NCBI GenBank assembly: GCA_002698785.1
Contig: PAAG01000047.1
Location: 248,001 to 312,000 of the forward strand
DNA length: 64,000 bases
Origin: Verrucomicrobiales bacterium
Lineage (GTDB): Bacteria > Verrucomicrobiota > Verrucomicrobiia > Verrucomicrobiales > DEV007
Direction: 5' to 3'
Part shown: positions 35,156-42,911 of the stretch, piece by piece
Layout of the letters: each line of letters starts with the position of its first letter
Position numbering within the stretch: the stretch's first letter is position 1
The notes under the pieces: generated by a model
The model's input: the letters and a program-made list of their open reading frames with translations, nothing else
The model's database searches: none
Told to the model about the DNA's origin: nothing
Position numbers and translations under genes: made by a program

Positions 35156-36481
35156 CTACGCTGCAATTCGCTGCAGGATCCCGCTCTGGAAGGACACCAG
35201 ATTGCGGGAAACCAGATTGGCAATGATCTCATCTCTCTCCGAAGCAAGCATCTTGCTGAAAGATCGCGCCAATTCCGATGCACTTATCGGTCCTTTTTCA
35301 CAGATTTTGAGAAAAGCAGCTCTTTCCCGGTCCGTCATGTCAGTGGTGTCAGGCAACCGACTCGCCCCGGAGTGTTCGACCGCTGACAGGGTGGCGACAT
35401 GCTTCACGAGGAAACGCTTCGCCAGCTCGAGTCCATACTCCACTTTGATTCGATCAACGTCTTGCCCCTTCGCGACGGAGACTTCCAGCAAGCTCAGCTT
35501 CAGAGCCAATTCAAATATACGAGAAGGCAGCAGACAATTCTCCAAGATCTCAACATCCGCCCCGGCCTGCCATTCTCTGGCTTTCTTCAGAAACTTTCTC
35601 AGCGGTTCCATAGCTTGCTCGGAGGGATAGAAAGTCTTGGGCCGCTTCATCTGCCTAAGCCTGATGTAAAAAAGATCCTCGCAGAGCTTGGTGATTTGCT
35701 GGGGACCTTTGCACAACCCGTGTAGCGGTGGTTCTTCACGCTCATGTATTTGCAACGCCAGCATCGGAATATCAGCCAACCAAGGAGATTCCTGAAAGAG
35801 AGGGGTGAGATCCTGATGCTGAATTTGCCAGAAGAACGCCGGCACTCCGCTGGAACGCACTCCGTTGCTCGCCATCAGCTTGCGATTCGACGCGAGCGAA
35901 TCCCATAGGCGGGACTCCTCCTTCTGCGAAAGCCTTCCCAGAGCTGTTCTGAGGCCAACCGACGGAGTGGCCAATGAAACCCACCGATCAACCAAGGACG
36001 GTGGAAAAGGGAACGAAAGAGAGTCCGTGGCGACTCGCTCGATGACTCCCTCCGCAAATGCTCCTTGTCCCAGTTCAGCGAGCTCTTTCATGTAGGAAAT
36101 GCCAGAGACCTCCGGATCGACACCGCCTTTGTCTTTAATCTGCCTTCTCTCCGCCTGATACGCTTCCACGATAAAGCGAAGGTGTGGTCCGACCCCCGAT
36201 AGAAGGTATCGGTTGGGAACAGAAGCCCAGAGCGGGTCAGGCTCTGGGGTCGAGATCAGGAGCGAGAAAGGGGCCTCAACTTTTCCAACAGACGTCGAGA
36301 TCTCGACCGCTCCTCCCAGGGCATGGCTCGCAGAACAACAAACGCAGGCGAGCGCCGCTTCCATGTCGATCTTGAACTCGTTGGCAAACACCAGAGCCGC
36401 TTGGAACACTTGCGATCCGTTGAATCGCTCCAGCTTCTCGAAAGGTGGAGAAGGGCTGAGAAACGCGGGAATCTCCATCAC
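35156..36481 (-). CDS. DUF3987-like protein B
   Basis: A 441-residue protein without signal peptide. Early residues (about 25-75) show the DUF3987-type opening, FQAALVFANEFKIDMEAALA and PFSLLISTPEPDP, where related proteins carry a P-loop. Here the P-loop Gly/Lys are lost. The C-terminal part (about 365-440) looks like a winged helix (ERAAFLKICEKGPISASELA). It lies 4 bp downstream of a partner of the same plan (36486), so they likely form a heteromer. DUF3987 proteins are primase-helicase-associated. Family assignment is tentative. Confidence 0.55.
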   Translation of the reverse strand: MMEIPAFLSPSPPFEKLERFNGSQVFQAALVFANEFKIDMEAALACVCCSASHALGGAVEISTSVGKVEAPFSLLISTPEPDPLWASVPNRYLLSGVGPHLRFIVEAYQAERRQIKDKGGVDPEVSGISYMKELAELGQGAFAEGVIERVATDSLSFPFPPSLVDRWVSLATPSVGLRTALGRLSQKEESRLWDSLASNRKLMASNGVRSSGVPAFFWQIQHQDLTPLFQESPWLADIPMLALQIHEREEPPLHGLCKGPQQITKLCEDLFYIRLRQMKRPKTFYPSEQAMEPLRKFLKKAREWQAGADVEILENCLLPSRIFELALKLSLLEVSVAKGQDVDRIKVEYGLELAKRFLVKHVATLSAVEHSGASRLPDTTDMTDRERAAFLKICEKGPISASELARSFSKMLASERDEIIANLVSRNLVSFQSGILQRIAA

Positions 36482-36485
36482 CCTC

Positions 36486-37883
36486 TCAGTTCAGCTTCGA
36501 GCCGCACACTTCGCTCAACCACTCCGGCAGGGTATCCTGCTCGAGCAATTCGATTCGATTTCCACGCACCGTGACCACGTTCTCAGATTGAAGAAGCTCC
36601 ACTGCAGGTTCCACATCCGAACGACGCTGGCTGTTCGTTCCCCGGTATACGTCACGAAAGGAACAAGGTGCCTTCTTCTGGATCCGGGCAAAGATGCGGC
36701 GAGCATCCTGAATGAGCTTCCGCTTCTCTGCCGCCTCGTCATGCGCTCGGATCAACTCGATATGCTGATCCAGGCACCAGTTCGCCGCTGTGATGGCAGC
36801 TACAGCGTAGTTCCCGATCGATTTCTTGTCTGGGCTCTCCAGCAGCTGCGCCGTCCATGCCAGCTTCAGGGGCAATCCCATGAGCCCGTGACAGCGACTA
36901 TGATAAGACTCGGGTAGGTTGTCAATGCGATCATGGAATGCTTCCACATTCGAGAAAAACTCCTTGTGATACAACTGGCCAAATTCGCAATCGAGGCGGA
37001 ACCCTTTGCCGCTATACCGCAGGTCCATCGCCTCTCTGACAGCACCTTTGAGGTGGCGAACTGCATCGGCTCCCTGGCCAATGAAACTTGCCTTCATGCG
37101 CGGGATCTTTGCCGCCGGTAGCAGCATGGCAGATTGTCGTGCATGGCACAGAAGGTCCTCGTCCCACCATTGCTCCAACTGCCGGGGCGACACATGAAAC
37201 AAGAAAGGAGATCGCTGCGTGGATCGGGAAGAGAAAACCTCTGATCTGACAGAACTGTCCTCCTCGGCCCCGAAATCACTACCATCGCTGATCGACCGCA
37301 AGAGCTGCTGCCACTTCAACCGGTCCTTACCGCTTCCAAACGCCTCCCGGAGAATCCTGGCCCTCGGATCGAAAACCAGCCCGTGTCCGTCTCGCAGCTC
37401 AGTTCGCAGCCTCGCGAAGGATGCCGGAGAGGGAGCAATCATGAAGGCGGAATTCAGGCACCGGCGAGTCTCGGCGGCATACTCCTCCCTCATCTTCCGA
37501 ATATGACCATCATCGTCCGAGGTGGAATTCACCAATTCGCTCAGCATCGTGTCCGCCTGCCTTCCCAACGGCAATCGTTCGGAGGGTCTCAACTTAGTTC
37601 CGCAGGCGCGATTAGAACTTCTGTTTCCGTCTTGTACTGCGCGTAGCGGTTCCACGACGCAGGCGGTCAGCGCATCAGTTCTACTCGGTTGCTCTGGAAC
37701 AACCAGAAGCGATAGAGCAGGATGTCGCTCCTCACCAACAAGCCCTTGAATACTCGAACGAATCCCGGAGATGCCTCCGAGAGCCGCTGTCGCGTAGGCC
37801 AACATGAACTCGGGCCGGACCCGCGCACTGGCGGCCAAAAACTGGATCTTCGGATCAAAGTCTTTCCAAGGAATTTCCTTCAT
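36486..37883 (-). CDS. DUF3987-like protein A
   Basis: A 465-residue soluble protein. The start (WKDFDPKIQFLAASARVRPE, AYATAALGGISG, LSLLVVPEQPSRTDALTAC) matches the plan of DUF3987 primase/helicase-like proteins, but no Walker A lysine follows. A helical middle and a C-terminal winged-helix-like end (CSFRDVYRGTNSQRRSDVEP) are visible. It is the first gene of the pair with 35156. Three TGACAT repeats lie 66-91 bp upstream. A role in element replication is an inference. Confidence 0.55.
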   Translation of the reverse strand: MKEIPWKDFDPKIQFLAASARVRPEFMLAYATAALGGISGIRSSIQGLVGEERHPALSLLVVPEQPSRTDALTACVVEPLRAVQDGNRSSNRACGTKLRPSERLPLGRQADTMLSELVNSTSDDDGHIRKMREEYAAETRRCLNSAFMIAPSPASFARLRTELRDGHGLVFDPRARILREAFGSGKDRLKWQQLLRSISDGSDFGAEEDSSVRSEVFSSRSTQRSPFLFHVSPRQLEQWWDEDLLCHARQSAMLLPAAKIPRMKASFIGQGADAVRHLKGAVREAMDLRYSGKGFRLDCEFGQLYHKEFFSNVEAFHDRIDNLPESYHSRCHGLMGLPLKLAWTAQLLESPDKKSIGNYAVAAITAANWCLDQHIELIRAHDEAAEKRKLIQDARRIFARIQKKAPCSFRDVYRGTNSQRRSDVEPAVELLQSENVVTVRGNRIELLEQDTLPEWLSEVCGSKLN

Positions 37884-37948
37884 ACAGAAATGTCCCTGAC
37901 CAATCCAATTTCTCTACCACTAGTTCATCAAAATCTTCCGCTACTTAC

Positions 37949-37974
37949 TGACATTAAATGACATAGAGTGACAT
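37949..37974. repeat. Three TGACAT repeats at 10-bp period
   Basis: TGACAT occurs at 37949-37954, 37959-37964 and 37969-37974, exactly 10 bp apart, so all copies face the same side of the DNA helix. They sit upstream of the DUF3987-like pair. They could be an operator or a short iteron array for a replication protein. Confidence 0.65.
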
Positions 37975-38021
37975 CAGAGCAATCCCCCTATGATTCTGCT
38001 TCGTCTATTTGAAGGAAAACA

Positions 38022-38444
38022 TCACTTTTTCTTCCATCCCATCACCATCAAGACAGTTCCAGATGCAAGCACCCCGACGAGCAATCCACCGAAACCATAG
38101 AGCAATGCTCCCGCCCCTCCTCCCCGAGAGGCGCCCCATATCGCGAATATCAACACCACAGGGGCGGTGATCGCCAACTGAATCAAATTGCGCTTAGCGC
38201 TGAAATCGGGAATCAGCCCGACCTTCTCAGCAACATCCTGATAGCCCGAATTCTGTTTTGTTGGTGTCCCCGATTTGACCCCCAAAATTTCTCCGAGAGT
38301 TTTCCAATCATTACCTCCCTCGGGACAGACCTGCGTATCCACATTGAGCATTGATTGCTTCATCATCGCTTGAAGTTGATCCAGCGGGAACGGTCCCACT
38401 GGCTGATTCGACTCATTCGCGTAGTAGTATCGGTTCGCGTTCAT
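38022..38444 (-). CDS. GYF_2-domain membrane protein
   Basis: A 140-residue protein. Residues 1-50 form a GYF_2 domain (RYYYANESNQPVGPFPLDQL, MMKQSMLNVDTQVC), a peptide-binding fold common in this phylum. Two membrane helices follow (about 88-108 and 112-135). It lies 22 bp after the larger GYF protein and is probably cotranscribed. Function unknown; the pair may be a membrane scaffold. Confidence 0.75.
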   Translation of the reverse strand: MNANRYYYANESNQPVGPFPLDQLQAMMKQSMLNVDTQVCPEGGNDWKTLGEILGVKSGTPTKQNSGYQDVAEKVGLIPDFSAKRNLIQLAITAPVVLIFAIWGASRGGGAGALLYGFGGLLVGVLASGTVLMVMGWKKK

Positions 38445-38466
38445 TTTTGGCCTGATTGTCTCTTGG

Positions 38467-39339
38467 TCAGAATTGCGGAATTTTTGCCCCGTACTTTGCG
38501 GAGATGCTTTTCACCTCATGAAAGGTGGAGTCGATATATCGCAGTGCCATTTGCGCCTGATAATTCGCAGTTCCGATCACTCCATAGTCTTCCGTGTAGC
38601 CAGCGTAGAGCCCTTCAAAAAAGGCGGTGAGACCTGTGTTCGCTGAGACGTAAGGGACTGCCTGCTCCCAAGCGTTTACATGCTGTTGAAACGCATACCG
38701 AAAGTCCGGAGGGCAACGTGAAGTGTCGATACTCTGCATCCTGCCCGCCACGTAGCGTGTTTGTTCAATGGAATTTCGAGGATGCTTCGATTTTGCCTGT
38801 TTGATTATTCCACCCTCTTCCTTCAACACTTTCTCAATCGCTGAGGCTTCGTGATTGAAAGGCGATCCTAGAATTCCCAAGGCGAGGCTCGCGATTACGA
38901 TCAGAATAGAGCCCCCTCCCGTGGCGACTCCTGTGATAGCCTGTGTACGCTTTGCTGGTTCCACTTTCGATTTTGTCACCGCCAATATACCCATCGCAAT
39001 AGCGGGAGCCGCTAGAACGAAGGCGAACCCAGGAACACAGGTGAAAAGAATCGAAACAATTCCGACGATCATCGATGCAGTAGGGAACCACTCCGGGTAC
39101 CCTCCTTTTCGATTCGGAGGACTCGACTTCGGGGGACGCGGAGATGCCGGAAAGTCCTGAAGAGAAGCATCGAGCGAGGAGCTGAAAACAGAAGAAAACG
39201 GTACCCACTCAAACCCACCTTCCTCGCAGACCATTACCTCAGGGGAGAGCATCCCGGCCTGCACAAGCTTGTGGATTTCGTCCGGATTTAGCGGACCCAC
39301 AGATTCGTTTGCAGAGTTGAGATAATAGTATGCATTCAT
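38467..39339 (-). CDS. GYF_2-DUF4190 membrane protein
   Basis: A 290-residue protein with an N-terminal GYF_2 domain (MNAYYYLNSANESVGPLNPD, LVQAGMLSPEVMVCEEGG), a proline-rich linker, a two-helix DUF4190-like membrane unit (IVGIVSILFTCVPGF, AIAMGILAV, about 88-130), one more helix (about 147-168) and a helical soluble C-terminus. The frame is open from 39462, but ATG 39339 starts the domain. It diverges from the HTH regulator at 39441. Function unknown. Confidence 0.75.
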   Translation of the reverse strand: MNAYYYLNSANESVGPLNPDEIHKLVQAGMLSPEVMVCEEGGFEWVPFSSVFSSSLDASLQDFPASPRPPKSSPPNRKGGYPEWFPTASMIVGIVSILFTCVPGFAFVLAAPAIAMGILAVTKSKVEPAKRTQAITGVATGGGSILIVIASLALGILGSPFNHEASAIEKVLKEEGGIIKQAKSKHPRNSIEQTRYVAGRMQSIDTSRCPPDFRYAFQQHVNAWEQAVPYVSANTGLTAFFEGLYAGYTEDYGVIGTANYQAQMALRYIDSTFHEVKSISAKYGAKIPQF

Positions 39340-39440
39340 CGCACAGGCGAGGAACTCGGTCGGAATCCAGCGTCGGCAACAGAATTCAAACTTTCCCCAG
39401 GGGGAAACAAATTGAGACTTAACTGTTGAAATGTCAATGG

Positions 39441-39734
39441 TTGAAGACTCCATCCAAGACACGAAGATTTCGCAATGCTGCCGGCCCCTTGATTAGTAAG
39501 ATCCGCAAAGAACGCGGGTTAACTCAGGATCAATTCGCCGCGCGTCTCAGTATGAAAGGGCTGGAAAACTTTGATCAGATGGTTGTCGCAAAAATCGAAG
39601 GACAGCACCGAAGCCTTTTCGACTTTGAACTGGTTGTGATCGCAGAAGTTCTCGATACCCCTATCGCAGAGCTGACTCCATCTCCCCGGAAATTGAGGCC
39701 AGATTTATCCAATCTACAAGAAGGGCGTCGATAA
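39441..39734 (+). CDS. XRE-family HTH regulator
   Basis: A 97-residue protein with a Cro/C1-type HTH (ISKIRKERGLTQDQFAARLS ... VVAKIEGQHR ... LDTPIAEL, about 20-85). The start is unclear: TTG 39441 is chosen (MKTPSKTRRF), and TTG 39426 would add five residues. It diverges from the GYF operon across about 100 bp and may regulate it and itself. It lies 125 bp from the tRNA-Leu, the usual place of mobile-element regulators. Confidence 0.7.
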   Translation: MKTPSKTRRFRNAAGPLISKIRKERGLTQDQFAARLSMKGLENFDQMVVAKIEGQHRSLFDFELVVIAEVLDTPIAELTPSPRKLRPDLSNLQEGRR

Positions 39735-39774
39735 TATCCCAACCCAGAATCATCCGGTGACTGCCATCGGCCAA

Positions 39775-39796
39775 AGTGTCCAAAAAGTGTCCAAAA
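39775..39796. repeat. Two tandem AGTGTCCAAAA units
   Basis: Two perfect 11-bp units lie head to tail between the HTH gene and the tRNA-Leu 3' end. Short direct repeats beside a tRNA end can be integrase arm sites, but no integrase is present in the window. Confidence 0.6.
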
Positions 39797-39859
39797 TCAC
39801 TTTCCACCCCAAGCAAACGCGAGCGGGACACCAACCTGTAAGTCCTTAATAATCAGCGA

Positions 39860-39943
39860 TACCGACAGCGGGACTTGAACCCGCACGCTCGCAATGAGCA
39901 ACGGATTTTAAGTCCGTTGCGTCTACCATTCCGCCACGCCAGC
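39860..39943 (-). tRNA. tRNA-Leu (anticodon UAA)
   Basis: Minus-strand reading gives a D-arm TGGCGGAATGGTAGACGC, an anticodon arm AACGGA-CTTAAAA-TCCGTT with anticodon TAA, a long variable arm typical of Leu, and a T-arm GCGGG-TTCAAGT-CCCGC. CCA is not encoded. The acceptor stem as read (GCTGGCG with TGTCGGT) relies on four G-U pairs, which is unusual. Confidence 0.9.
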
Positions 39944-40017
39944 GTTTCAGGACAGGAGGGTGGACAGTAAGCCTTGAATTTACGGAAAAATCAACTGGAT
40001 AGCTGGAATCACTTCCT

Positions 40018-40135
40018 AGAAATCTCGGTGCCCGTGATTCCGCTCTTCCCAAGGGCCTGGATCTCCGCTCTAGTTCTCGGGTATGAAATCCCCCTGGCTC
40101 CTCACTCTCGTTGCGCTTGCCACCTTTTCGGCACC
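40018..40135. repeat. Left 118-bp direct repeat flanking the Fic gene
   Basis: Nearly identical to 41285-41401: two substitutions and one extra base. It contains the first 18 codons of the esterase gene (ATG at 40083), cut off by a stop (TGA) just after the repeat ends. This copy is a broken duplicate. Confidence 0.9.
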
Positions 40136-40175
40136 GTGATTAACGTGCCCCTTTAGAACTTAGACAGCTAGGTCT

Positions 40176-41159
40176 CTAGGTTTTCGACTGTTTCCTCCGA
40201 ATTTCGGCCAAGGTGAAGCGTTGTTTCTGTAATTCGAGAATACGCTTGGCGCGTTCAACTGCTTCGGGTGCGTATAGCTGATAGCCGGAATCCGTGGTTT
40301 CAGCTACTTCTAGCAAGCCTTCCTTCGTCCAGTGGCGAATGGTGGAATTATTCTTGCCTACCAACTTTGCCAACTCACCTATTTTCAGCAGCTTGCCCTT
40401 TGCAACCGGATGTATGTCATCTTCTCCACGGCATGCTTTCAGATAAATGTCGAGTGAACGGTCAACCGCCTTGGCGATGAGCTTGAGATAATCCTCTTTC
40501 GATCCGCCTAGCTGCGCTTGTTCGAGCGCACCGATATAAGCCAGCCTGTCACGCTTGCGGATGATCGCGGGGGGATAACCCTGCATCATCAGAATCATAT
40601 TCATCAGCAACCGCGCCGTACGGCCATTGCCGTCAACGAAGGGGTGAATGGTCACAAGACGGTAATGTGCTTCGGCTGCCAGTTCGACCGGATGAAGGCC
40701 GGATTCCGATTTCAACCAAGTCGAAAATTCCTCCATCAAATCCGGCACTTTGAAAGGATTTGGCAGAATCACTTCCGAACCGGAAATCCGCACGGGAACA
40801 GCACGGTATTGCCCGGAATTGGCATCATCAATTCCGCGCAGAATCGTGGCGTGAATGGTGAGAATCTCACGCTCCGAAATCTCCGATGGCTCACGCTCGA
40901 TTTGCTCTTTTACGAAATCCAGTGCATGCGCATGGTTGGTGGCCTCTAAATGCTCGGTCAGGGTTTTGCCGCCAACGGTAAGCCCCTTCTCAACCACCAG
41001 CGCAGTTTCACGGCGGCTCAGCGTGTTGCCCTCAATTGCATTACTGGTGTAAGTCAGTTCGACCTTGAACCACTCATCAAGATTACGCACCAGAGCATCC
41101 GGCATTGGCCGGAACTCAGCAAGCTGGCGCTGCTTTTCAGTGATAGATTCGTAGCTCAT
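40176..41159 (-). CDS. Fic-family AMP transferase with C-terminal MerR-like HTH
   Basis: A 327-residue protein. The Fic motif HPFVDGNGR (172-180) carries the catalytic His172 and the phosphate-binding loop. SNAIEGN (39-45) near the N-terminus is the auto-inhibitory motif (S/TxxxEG). From about 257, KIGELAKLVGKNNSTIRHWT is a MerR-like winged helix. Fic enzymes transfer AMP from ATP to target proteins and often act in toxin-antitoxin-like control; the HTH suggests it also regulates genes. ATG 41159 is chosen because the -10 box overlaps the upstream ATG at 41171. It is a single inserted gene between 118-bp repeats. Confidence 0.88.
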   Translation of the reverse strand: MSYESITEKQRQLAEFRPMPDALVRNLDEWFKVELTYTSNAIEGNTLSRRETALVVEKGLTVGGKTLTEHLEATNHAHALDFVKEQIEREPSEISEREILTIHATILRGIDDANSGQYRAVPVRISGSEVILPNPFKVPDLMEEFSTWLKSESGLHPVELAAEAHYRLVTIHPFVDGNGRTARLLMNMILMMQGYPPAIIRKRDRLAYIGALEQAQLGGSKEDYLKLIAKAVDRSLDIYLKACRGEDDIHPVAKGKLLKIGELAKLVGKNNSTIRHWTKEGLLEVAETTDSGYQLYAPEAVERAKRILELQKQRFTLAEIRRKQSKT

Positions 41160-41203
41160 ACCAAAAACCATAAACCGTAACGTTATGGTTTGCAATTTAC
41201 GGT
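41160..41203 (-). promoter_or_regulatory. fic promoter with two interleaved dyads
   Basis: On the minus strand, -35 TTGCAA (41190-41195) and -10 TATGGT (41167-41172) are 17 bp apart. Dyads AACCATAA/TTATGGTT (41166-41190) and ACCGTAA/TTACGGT (41174-41203) overlap them. A start site about 7 bp on falls next to ATG 41159, so the mRNA could be leaderless. The protein's own HTH is the obvious candidate binder. Confidence 0.55.
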
Positions 41204-41284
41204 GTAAAGCAAGATGAACGCACTTCGTCAGGACTTTAGCTCTGCAGTGTCTCACTCTCCGGGATCAGGTCCGATTCTTTCTAC

Positions 41285-41401
41285 AGAAATCTCGGTGCCC
41301 GTGATTCCGCTCTTCCCAAGGGCCCGGATCTCCGCTCTAGTTTCGGGTATGAAATCCCCCTGGCTCCTTACTCTCGTTGCGCTTGCCACCTTTTCGGCAC
41401 C
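41285..41401. repeat. Right 117-bp direct repeat, start of esterase gene
   Basis: Matches 40018-40135 with two substitutions and one missing base. It covers about 64 bp upstream of the esterase ATG (41349) and its first codons, so this copy belongs to the intact gene. Confidence 0.9.
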
Positions 41402-42266
41402 TGATGCTCTTCTCGGACAGGCGAAGAAAAAGAAGTCCCCTCCTCCGTTTTCCTGGGTGAATGAAATTCCTGAAAATCAGATCTCTCGAATGAATCTGCC
41501 ATCGGGGGTGTCTCACCAGACGTTCAAGAGCCCTTCTATGGGTGTCGAGGTCGGCTATTACATCTATCTGCCCAAGGGCTACGAATCGTCTGGAGAGAAG
41601 GAATATCCAGTCGTATTTCATCTCCATGGAGGCCGTCCTGGAAGCGAGGCCAAATCCGTCCGAATCGCTCCTTTTGTTCACGACGCTATCTCTGCCGGAG
41701 ATATTCAACCGACGATTTATGTGTTTCCCAACGGCGGTCCCATGAGCTGGTACAACTATCCCCAGATCGAAAATGGCCAGGGCGAAGATGTCTTTGTGAA
41801 GGAGCTCATCCCCCACATTCAAGAGACTTATCGAACCCGTGAGCTAGCGATTGAGGGCTTCAGCCAGGGTGGACGCGGCACGACTCGCATCATGTTTCGG
41901 CACCCGGAATTGTTCGTATCTGCCGCACCGGGTGGTTCCGGATACGAGCCCGAGAAGCGAGTCCAGGAAAATGATGGACGCGAGAGCGAGAGAGTGGTCT
42001 TTGCCAAAGGCTACAATACCTGGGACCTGGCGGCAGAATACGGCAAACGCGAGGACAAAGATCGATTACCAATCCTTCTCTGGGTGGGGACGAAGGGCTT
42101 CAATTACGAGTTCAATCTGAAATACTCGGATTATCTGAAGTCGCTCGGAATTCCCCACGAAATGCTGATAGTCGAAGGAATCGACCATTCGGCAGTCCGG
42201 ATCTACGAGAAAAAGGGAACGGAATTGATGCAATTCCACCAGAAGTCGTTCGCCCAGAGTGAGTAA
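41349..42266 (+). CDS. Secreted alpha/beta-hydrolase esterase
   Basis: A 305-residue protein with a signal peptide (about 1-23, ending ALLGQ). Residues 91-95 (HLHGG) form an oxyanion-hole segment, the nucleophile is S172 in GFSQGG, and the catalytic His is likely H280 (GIDHS). It resembles the esterase D/feruloyl-esterase group that cleaves carbohydrate acyl esters. The frame is open from 41214, but ATG 41349 gives the signal peptide. The gene's 5' end is duplicated at 40018, apparently when the Fic gene arrived. It converges on the 42268 gene. Confidence 0.82.
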   Translation: MKSPWLLTLVALATFSAPDALLGQAKKKKSPPPFSWVNEIPENQISRMNLPSGVSHQTFKSPSMGVEVGYYIYLPKGYESSGEKEYPVVFHLHGGRPGSEAKSVRIAPFVHDAISAGDIQPTIYVFPNGGPMSWYNYPQIENGQGEDVFVKELIPHIQETYRTRELAIEGFSQGGRGTTRIMFRHPELFVSAAPGGSGYEPEKRVQENDGRESERVVFAKGYNTWDLAAEYGKREDKDRLPILLWVGTKGFNYEFNLKYSDYLKSLGIPHEMLIVEGIDHSAVRIYEKKGTELMQFHQKSFAQSE

Positions 42267-42267
42267 A

Positions 42268-42762
42268 TCACTTTGCTTTCTTCATTATGCCATTCACGCG
42301 CTGGTAGGAAAGAGATCCCTCCTGAAGGACATCGCCGAACCGCATGTTGAAGCGGAATCGCTTTCCTCTGCCTTTGTCCGTTATGGTGATGCGCTGTCCA
42401 CCTGTCACGGGCTCGGAAAATCCGCTCACGGGATTAAAAAAGCTGCCGATGTAGATTCCTCGTATTTTTACTCGGCGCTTGCTACCCATGGGCCTGCTGT
42501 AGCGAATGATATGCACGTTTCCCGTACCGGATACCACGCTCGACTTTCTCCTGCTGGAAATCCGGACGTCGGCAGGAAATGAGATGGGTGCGAGCGGGAT
42601 AAAGCTCCCGTTTGTCTCGCCATATATTCCTGAGAGGACACCAGAGTAGACTCCTTTGAATTTCCGGAAGGCCTTCTGACTTACCCGGCCTGCCTCAGCA
42701 CGAGGAACAGGAATGGTGACTGCAGCAATCAGTACAAATGCAGTGAGAAAAATTCGATTCAT
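42268..42762 (-). CDS. Secreted beta-rich protein, unknown
   Basis: A 164-residue protein with a signal peptide (about 1-24, ending AEAG) and a basic, beta-rich domain with many Gly, Ser and Arg residues (GVYSGVLSGIYGETNGSF). No family is recognised. ATG 42762 is used rather than the open frame to 42867, because it starts the signal sequence. It ends 1 bp from the esterase stop on the other strand. Confidence 0.65.
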   Translation of the reverse strand: MNRIFLTAFVLIAAVTIPVPRAEAGRVSQKAFRKFKGVYSGVLSGIYGETNGSFIPLAPISFPADVRISSRRKSSVVSGTGNVHIIRYSRPMGSKRRVKIRGIYIGSFFNPVSGFSEPVTGGQRITITDKGRGKRFRFNMRFGDVLQEGSLSYQRVNGIMKKAK

Positions 42763-42911
42763 GTTGGAGGAAGAGAGTTTGCCAACCATAACGGTCGAAG
42801 TAGTGAAATGCCCAGAAAAAATCTTCGCCCGCCAACCTGGAAATCGGCACAATACCTTAATTATCAATCCATTACACTAAAAACAATCTTCCCATCGCTA
42901 TCGAAAGATCA

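Noticed and set aside
40083-40139. Short 18-codon peptide starting MKSPWLL
   Set aside because: It is the duplicated start of the esterase gene, cut off at the repeat end, not a separate gene.
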